Shown one piece after another: positions 15,822-19,816 of a stretch of DNA of 19,816 bases (its first letter is position 1; every line of letters starts with the position of its first letter). Made by a program: the position numbers and the translations under genes. The DNA is from Marinobacter sp. (GTDB lineage Bacteria; Pseudomonadota; Gammaproteobacteria; Pseudomonadales; Oleiphilaceae). Below the pieces are notes generated by a model. It was not told where the DNA came from, did no database searches, and was given only the letters and a program-made list of their open reading frames with translations. The stretch spans positions 1-19,816 of the forward strand of contig JAEPMM010000013.1 of NCBI GenBank assembly GCA_017643965.1, written 5' to 3'.

Positions 15822-15822
15822 T
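15796..15822 (+). promoter_or_regulatory. AlgU/sigma-E-type promoter for algU
   Basis: GAACTA at 15796-15801, a 16-base spacer, and TCTAT at 15818-15822 match the AlgU/RpoE promoter pattern (GAACTT, 16-17 bases, TCTGA; or GGAACTT-N15-GTCTAA in E. coli). Autoregulation by such a promoter is established for algU and rpoE. Transcription would start near 15829, leaving a leader of about 60 bases before ATG 15889. Confidence 0.65.
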
Positions 15823-15824
15823 TT

Positions 15825-15860
15825 GCCCTGACGAGGGCTTGCCCTGCAGGGCTTATGCCC
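15825..15860 (+). repeat. Tandem inverted repeats in the algU leader
   Basis: GCCCT (15825-15829), AGGGC (15834-15838), GCCCT (15841-15845), AGGGC (15848-15852) and GCCC (15857-15860) alternate over 36 bases. They can form GCCCT-gacg-AGGGC, the perfect palindrome GCCCTGCAGGGC (15841-15852), or GGGC-ttat-GCCC (15849-15860). These last two pairings exclude each other. The set lies between the proposed start of transcription and the algU start codon. There is no T tract. Confidence 0.6.
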
Positions 15861-15888
15861 GTTCACTGAGCGGACGCCGGACAGCACC

Positions 15889-16575
15889 ATGACGCAAACC
15901 AATTCCAGGCAGGCAGGCCAGTTGGCCATCCACAAAGAGCGCCCCGGCACCCCGTCCATGACTCCGGATACTGATCAGCAAAAAGGCGATACGCCCGACA
16001 GTCAAACCGACCTCCAGCTTGTGCGCAAAGTGCGTCACGGTGATCGGTCTGCCTTTGACCTGCTGGTGGTCAAATATCAGTCACGGGTGGCGTCGATCAT
16101 CAGCCGCTATGTTTACGACAGCCAGGAAGTGCTGGACCTGACCCAGGAAACCTTCGTGAAAGCGTTTCGCGCCATCGACCGCTTCCGTGGAGACAGCGCC
16201 TTTTACACCTGGCTCTACCGGATCGCGGTCAACACGGCGAAGAATTTCCTGGAATCCCGCGGCCGCCGCCCCCAGGGCAGTGCCGACTCCGCCGAAGCAG
16301 AAAATTACGAAGACGGCTCACGCCTGCGGGATAACGCCTCGCCGGAGAAGCTGCTGCAACGGGAGCAGTTGCAGCAGGCGCTGGGGCGGGCGATCTCGGG
16401 TCTGCCGGAGGAACTCCGCTCGGCTTTCCTGCTCAGAGAATATGATGGCCTGAGTTATGAGGACATTGCACGAATTCTGGAATGCCCGATAGGTACCGTG
16501 CGGTCGCGGATATTCAGAGCCCGGGACGCTGTCGACAAGCAGCTGGGGCCATTACTCAATAATTCCCTGACGTGA
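15889..16575 (+). CDS. algU: RNA polymerase sigma factor AlgU/RpoE (ECF)
   Basis: AlgU directs the envelope-stress regulon and is held inactive by MucA. The product matches Pseudomonas AlgU: region 2 with GDRSAFDLLVVKYQ and FRGDSAFYTWLYRIAVNTAKN, a linker, and region 4 with LPEELRSAFLLREYDGLSYEDIARIL and CPIGTVRSRIFRARDAVDKQL. It reads 228 residues from ATG 15889, about 35 more than the 193-residue Pseudomonas protein; the extra N-terminus is polar and low in conservation. An inner ATG at 15958 would give 205 residues. Neither start has a strong ribosome-binding site, so the start is unsettled. mucA follows within 15 bases, which supports AlgU over other ECF sigma factors. Confidence 0.95.
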   Translation: MTQTNSRQAGQLAIHKERPGTPSMTPDTDQQKGDTPDSQTDLQLVRKVRHGDRSAFDLLVVKYQSRVASIISRYVYDSQEVLDLTQETFVKAFRAIDRFRGDSAFYTWLYRIAVNTAKNFLESRGRRPQGSADSAEAENYEDGSRLRDNASPEKLLQREQLQQALGRAISGLPEELRSAFLLREYDGLSYEDIARILECPIGTVRSRIFRARDAVDKQLGPLLNNSLT

Positions 16576-16590
16576 ATGAGGTTGCATCCG

Positions 16591-17157
16591 ATGGATGATC
16601 GTCTCAAAGAAACACTGTCTGCCATGATGGATGACGAAGCTGACGAGCTGTCGGTTCGGCGCCTGTTGTCCCACGGTGAACAGAGCGATGTCCGCGCCCA
16701 GTGGCAACGCTGGCAGCAGGTACGGGATCTCATGCACCTGGGGCACGTGCCCACCGATACGGTTGATGTCAGTGCCGGTGTCAGGCGAACCCTGGCAGGC
16801 CGGCGGGACGAGGTCGCGGAATCCGATGCGCGCACTGACGTGGTCTCCCGGCGCTGGCGCTGGCCGGCGGTGGCTATGGTCAGTGTTGCTCTGATTGTCG
16901 GGTTTGGCGCGGGCGCGGGCTGGGAATCCTCGGTGCCTGACAGTGAGGTTGCCGGGTTTGCCAGTGCTGGCACAACGGTGCCTGACAGCGTGCCCACCGA
17001 TCCTGTGCAGGAAGTCGCGCTGCAGGGTCTCGATGAGGAACAATGGGAGCATCTGAGCCGCTATCTGCTCGAGCATGCCCAGCACAACAGTGTCGGCGCC
17101 GGGCGTGGCTCGGTCGGATACGCGCGATTGGCGAGTGCCTCCGCACCGGCCTATTAG
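16591..17157 (+). CDS. mucA: Anti-sigma factor MucA/RseA
   Basis: MucA is a single-pass inner-membrane protein that binds AlgU on the cytoplasmic side and is cut by a site-1 protease and then RseP under stress. The 188-residue product starts MDDRLKETLSAMMDDEADEL, typical of the family. Its one membrane segment is about 91-111 (WPAVAMVSVALIVGFGAGAGW), and the periplasmic tail is about 77 residues. I chose ATG 16591 because GAGGT at 16578-16582 lies 8 bases upstream. The ATG at 16576, next to the algU stop, would add five residues and overlap that site. The periplasmic end is PAY, not the hydrophobic tail sensed in mucoid mutants. Confidence 0.93.
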   Translation: MDDRLKETLSAMMDDEADELSVRRLLSHGEQSDVRAQWQRWQQVRDLMHLGHVPTDTVDVSAGVRRTLAGRRDEVAESDARTDVVSRRWRWPAVAMVSVALIVGFGAGAGWESSVPDSEVAGFASAGTTVPDSVPTDPVQEVALQGLDEEQWEHLSRYLLEHAQHNSVGAGRGSVGYARLASASAPAY

Positions 17158-17182
17158 TGAGTTCTCAGGAGTGCATTGATTG

Positions 17183-18217
17183 ATGTTGAGCTGGCAGTCT
17201 GTCATCCGGTGTTTCGGAGGTATCCGCTTCCGCCCGTTGGTTATGGTGGTGCTGTGTTTGTCGGCTGTAGTGCAGGCCAAAGAACCAGCAGACACTGAGC
17301 CCCGGACGGCCGAACAGTGGCTGGAGCGTCTGGGGCCGGCCCTGAACATGACGTCGTACCGAGGGGTGTTTGTTTATGCCCGCGGTGACCAGGTCAGTTC
17401 GCTTCAGATTGCGCACCGGTACCGTGATGGCATGGTGGAAGAGCGCCTGGTGCTGCAGGACGGGGGCAGCGGTGAGATTGTGCGTAAAGGCATGCGGGTG
17501 GTGTGTGTGCTGCCCGACCAGGGCCGTGTTCAGCTGGACCAGGTGATTCCTTCCGGGCCCTTTGCGGAGGCATTTTCCAGTCAGTTGATGCCGGTCATCC
17601 GCTGGTATACCCCCGAGCTGATCGGCGAGGACCGCGTGGCGGGCTATGACGTGGTGAAGATCGGCCTGAAAGCCCGCGATGAGCACCGCTACAGCCATCG
17701 CCTGTGGCTTGAGAAGTCCAGTGGCCTGCTGGTCAAGAGTCACGTACGGTCAACGCGCGATGACGTGCTGGAGCACTTCCAGTTCACCAGCCTGGAAATC
17801 ACCGATGACATTCGCGATGCCGAGCTTGAGGTGCAGACCCGGGGGCAGGAGATCGAGCGGGATCTGTCAAAAGAATCGGTGACTTCGCCGGCGCCCAGAA
17901 TGGACGGTTGGGTACTGCGCTGGCAGCCCGATGGCTTCATTGCGGCGGCCGCGCCCCGCTCCGGCAAGGGCCAGGCCGTGGCATTTTCGGATGGCCTCGC
18001 CGCTTTTTCGGTGTTTGTTGAGCCCGCAGGACGTATTTCCATGCCCACCGGGGCCTCCAGGATCGGCGCCACCACGGTCTACATCAATCAGCTTCAGGCC
18101 GGTGATCAGCCGTTCATGGTGACGGTCGTGGGTGAGGTGCCCCCGGCCACGGCAAAACGCGTGGCGGAATCGGTGGAGATTGATGATGCTCTGGCCTTTG
18201 AGACAGCAGAACGATGA
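17183..18217 (+). CDS. mucB: MucB/RseB, periplasmic regulator of the anti-sigma factor
   Basis: MucB binds the periplasmic part of MucA and shields it from proteolysis, responding to lipid signals. The 344-residue precursor has a signal peptide (hydrophobic core about 19-30, likely cleavage after VQA at residue 32). The N-terminal LolA-like domain contains TAEQWLERLGPALNMTSYRG, FVYARGDQVSSLQIAHRY and HRLWLEKSSGLLVKS; the smaller C-terminal domain contains MDGWVLRWQPDGF. A CAGGAG at 17166-17171 lies 11 bases before ATG 17183 and 8 before an in-frame TTG at 17180, so either could be the start. Its TGA overlaps the mucC ATG by 4 bases. Confidence 0.93.
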   Translation: MLSWQSVIRCFGGIRFRPLVMVVLCLSAVVQAKEPADTEPRTAEQWLERLGPALNMTSYRGVFVYARGDQVSSLQIAHRYRDGMVEERLVLQDGGSGEIVRKGMRVVCVLPDQGRVQLDQVIPSGPFAEAFSSQLMPVIRWYTPELIGEDRVAGYDVVKIGLKARDEHRYSHRLWLEKSSGLLVKSHVRSTRDDVLEHFQFTSLEITDDIRDAELEVQTRGQEIERDLSKESVTSPAPRMDGWVLRWQPDGFIAAAAPRSGKGQAVAFSDGLAAFSVFVEPAGRISMPTGASRIGATTVYINQLQAGDQPFMVTVVGEVPPATAKRVAESVEIDDALAFETAER

Positions 18218-18681
18218 TTAGCGAATCGGGAAAAGTGGTGGCGGTTGATGGTGACCGGGTCTGGGTGCAAACCATCCGCAACAGCGCCTGCCAGAGCTGC
18301 TCGGCCCGGCAGGGGTGTGGTCAGCGCGCCCTGGCTAGCGCGACCGGTGGCCGGGCCAACCAGATCCGGGTGTTGAATCGTCTGAATGCGCAGGTCGGTG
18401 ATGATGTCATGCTCGCCATCGAGGAGACGGCGTTGCTGAGGGCGTCGCTTCTGGTCTATGCCGTGCCGTTGTTGCTGATGGTGGCCGGCGCCATGATCGG
18501 GCATCAGTTGTCCGGCAGTGAGGATCTCGCCGCCATGGTCGGCGCAGGGTTGGGCCTGGGTGGCGGTTTTGTGCTGGCAAGGCGTGCCCAGCGCAAGTCG
18601 GCGGATCAGTATGAGCCCCGCATGACGCGGATCGTGTCCGCGACCGTGCTGGAGGCGCCAGCCAATCCTACCGTTTTTTAA
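18214..18681 (+). CDS. mucC: RseC/MucC, inner-membrane regulator
   Basis: RseC/MucC family proteins modulate the sigma-E system and in some bacteria are tied to redox functions, since relatives include RnfF-like proteins. The 155-residue product has a short N-terminal beta domain, a cysteine cluster in SACQSCSARQGCG (Cys26, Cys29, Cys35), and two membrane helices (about 74-95 and 101-121) before a basic C-terminal tail. Its ATG overlaps the mucB stop in an ATGA, so translation is probably coupled. The 62 bases to mucD hold a small GTGGT/ACCAC hairpin (near 18694) and no terminator. Confidence 0.92.
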   Translation: MISESGKVVAVDGDRVWVQTIRNSACQSCSARQGCGQRALASATGGRANQIRVLNRLNAQVGDDVMLAIEETALLRASLLVYAVPLLLMVAGAMIGHQLSGSEDLAAMVGAGLGLGGGFVLARRAQRKSADQYEPRMTRIVSATVLEAPANPTVF

Positions 18682-18743
18682 GTTGAAAATCGGTGGTGTG
18701 ACCACAGAATGACCGTAACGTTCTGATAAGCAGGGGGTTGTAG

Positions 18744-19816
18744 ATGTTAACAAGAAGCAAAGAGCGTGCAGTGCCGATGTGGAGCGGTGCCAGTGCCGTC
18801 ACCGCCCTGGCATTCGTGTTGAGCCTGGTCGTGTCGCTGCTGTGGTCTCAGTCGGTACAGGCCCGCAGCCTTCCGGATTTTACCGAACTGGTGGAGGACA
18901 ATTCCGGCGCCGTGGTCAACATCAGTACCACGAGTGCGCAGACGCGGGGCTCCGGCGGCGCGTATCCGGGGCTGCCTTTTGATGAACGCCAGTTCGAGCA
19001 GTTGCCGGAGTTTTTCCAGGAGTTTTTCCGGGGTCCCCAGTCGCCCTTCGGTAACAGCCCGGGACGCTCCGAACCACGCCGCTCCATGGGTTCGGGCTTT
19101 ATCGTCTCCAGCGACGGCTATGTCCTCACCAACAACCACGTAATTGAAGGCGCGGATGAAATTGTTGTGCGCCTTAACGACCGTCGGGAACTGCCGGCCA
19201 GACTGGTGGGCACCGACCCCCGATCCGACATGGCGGTGTTGAAGATCGAGGACGGCGACGATCTTCCGGTTGTGAAGGTGGGTCGCTCGAAAAACCTGAA
19301 AGTGGGTGAGTGGGTTCTGGCGATCGGTTCGCCTTTCGGGTTTGACTACACCGTGACCGCCGGCATCGTCAGCGCGCTCGGTCGTTCATTGCCGACCGAG
19401 AACTACGTGCCGTTCATCCAGACGGACGTTGCTATCAATCCGGGCAATTCCGGTGGCCCGCTGTTCAATCTTGACGGCGAAGTGATCGGTATCAACTCCC
19501 AGATTTACACCCGCTCCGGCGGTTTCATGGGCGTTTCCTTCGCCATTCCCATCGATGACGCGATGAACGTGTTCCGCCAGATTCGCGACCAGGGCTCGGT
19601 GGCGCGCGGTTGGTTAGGCGTACTGATCCAGGAAGTGAACCGTGACCTGGCCGAGTCGTTTGGCCTCAAGCGGCCGCGGGGCGCGTTGATCGCCGAAGTG
19701 ATGTCCGGATCGCCGGCGGAGGCCGCCGGGCTGCAATCGGGGGATATCGTGTTGAAGTATGATGACGAGGCGATTGAGCTGTCATCGGATTTGCCGCCCA
19801 TGGTCGGTCGCACACC
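18744..19816 (+). CDS. mucD: MucD/DegP-type periplasmic serine protease (cut by window end)
   Basis: This HtrA-family protease and chaperone degrades misfolded envelope proteins and, as MucD, dampens AlgU activation. The frame is open from ATG 18744 to the window edge (357 full codons) and the remainder lies outside. A signal peptide covers about 1-40, with cleavage likely after VQA. The protease domain has a complete triad: His132 in TNNHVIEGA, Asp162 in SDMAVLK and Ser236 in GNSGGPL. The Q-rich and F-rich LA loop is at about 80-104. PDZ1 starts near residue 287 with GWLGVLIQEV; the second PDZ would be off the edge. AGGGGG at 18732-18736 provides a ribosome-binding site. Confidence 0.95.
   Translation, partial: MLTRSKERAVPMWSGASAVTALAFVLSLVVSLLWSQSVQARSLPDFTELVEDNSGAVVNISTTSAQTRGSGGAYPGLPFDERQFEQLPEFFQEFFRGPQSPFGNSPGRSEPRRSMGSGFIVSSDGYVLTNNHVIEGADEIVVRLNDRRELPARLVGTDPRSDMAVLKIEDGDDLPVVKVGRSKNLKVGEWVLAIGSPFGFDYTVTAGIVSALGRSLPTENYVPFIQTDVAINPGNSGGPLFNLDGEVIGINSQIYTRSGGFMGVSFAIPIDDAMNVFRQIRDQGSVARGWLGVLIQEVNRDLAESFGLKRPRGALIAEVMSGSPAEAAGLQSGDIVLKYDDEAIELSSDLPPMVGRT

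Noticed and set aside
16576..16590. mucA start at the ATG abutting the algU stop
   Set aside because: It would overlap the GAGGT that serves the ATG at 16591, and the extra five residues do not look like the family start.

Overview
The window is about 20 kb of compact, GC-rich bacterial chromosome made almost entirely of conserved housekeeping genes. Protein wording and gene clusters (nadB-sdhE-ygfX-ygfZ back to back with algU-mucA-mucB-mucC-mucD; hom with a Pseudomonas-type N-terminus; xerD-dsbC-hom-thrC-recJ) point to a gammaproteobacterium near Pseudomonas. My best guess is Marinobacter or a close relative, but that assignment is inference from recalled sequences. I see no phage, plasmid, transposon, CRISPR or defence gene.

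Positions 1-1217: the last codons of rimM, then trmD and rplS, closed by a perfect 12-bp terminator. Positions 1227-3085: xerD (chromosome dimer resolution) and dsbC (periplasmic disulfide isomerase). Positions 3117-7644: hom, thrC and recJ, closely spaced behind a likely promoter just after dsbC. Two steps of threonine synthesis are thus coupled to a DNA repair exonuclease.

Positions 7645-7945 (301 bases) hold no gene. They contain a REP-like hairpin, the first copy of a roughly 110-bp structured repeat, and a weak promoter for prfB. Positions 7946-11372: prfB, read through a textbook +1 programmed frameshift, then lysS and ung; ung starts 3 bases after lysS. Positions 11373-11555 hold the second copy of the structured repeat, between convergent genes.

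Positions 11556-15779 are on the minus strand: an HDOD-domain protein, then (in transcription order) nadB, sdhE, a shortened ygfX-like gene and ygfZ, a cluster linked to flavin enzymes and iron-sulfur upkeep. The 109 bases between nadB and algU carry what look like overlapping, opposed promoters. From 15889 to the window end runs the envelope-stress operon: sigma factor AlgU, anti-sigma MucA, MucB, MucC/RseC, and the protease MucD, which is cut by the window edge.

No previously undescribed multi-gene system is evident. The least ordinary features are non-coding: the two-copy repeat with a fixed loop and diverged but still self-complementary arms, and the nadB/algU control region. Among proteins, the ygfX-like gene lacks the expected membrane hairpin.
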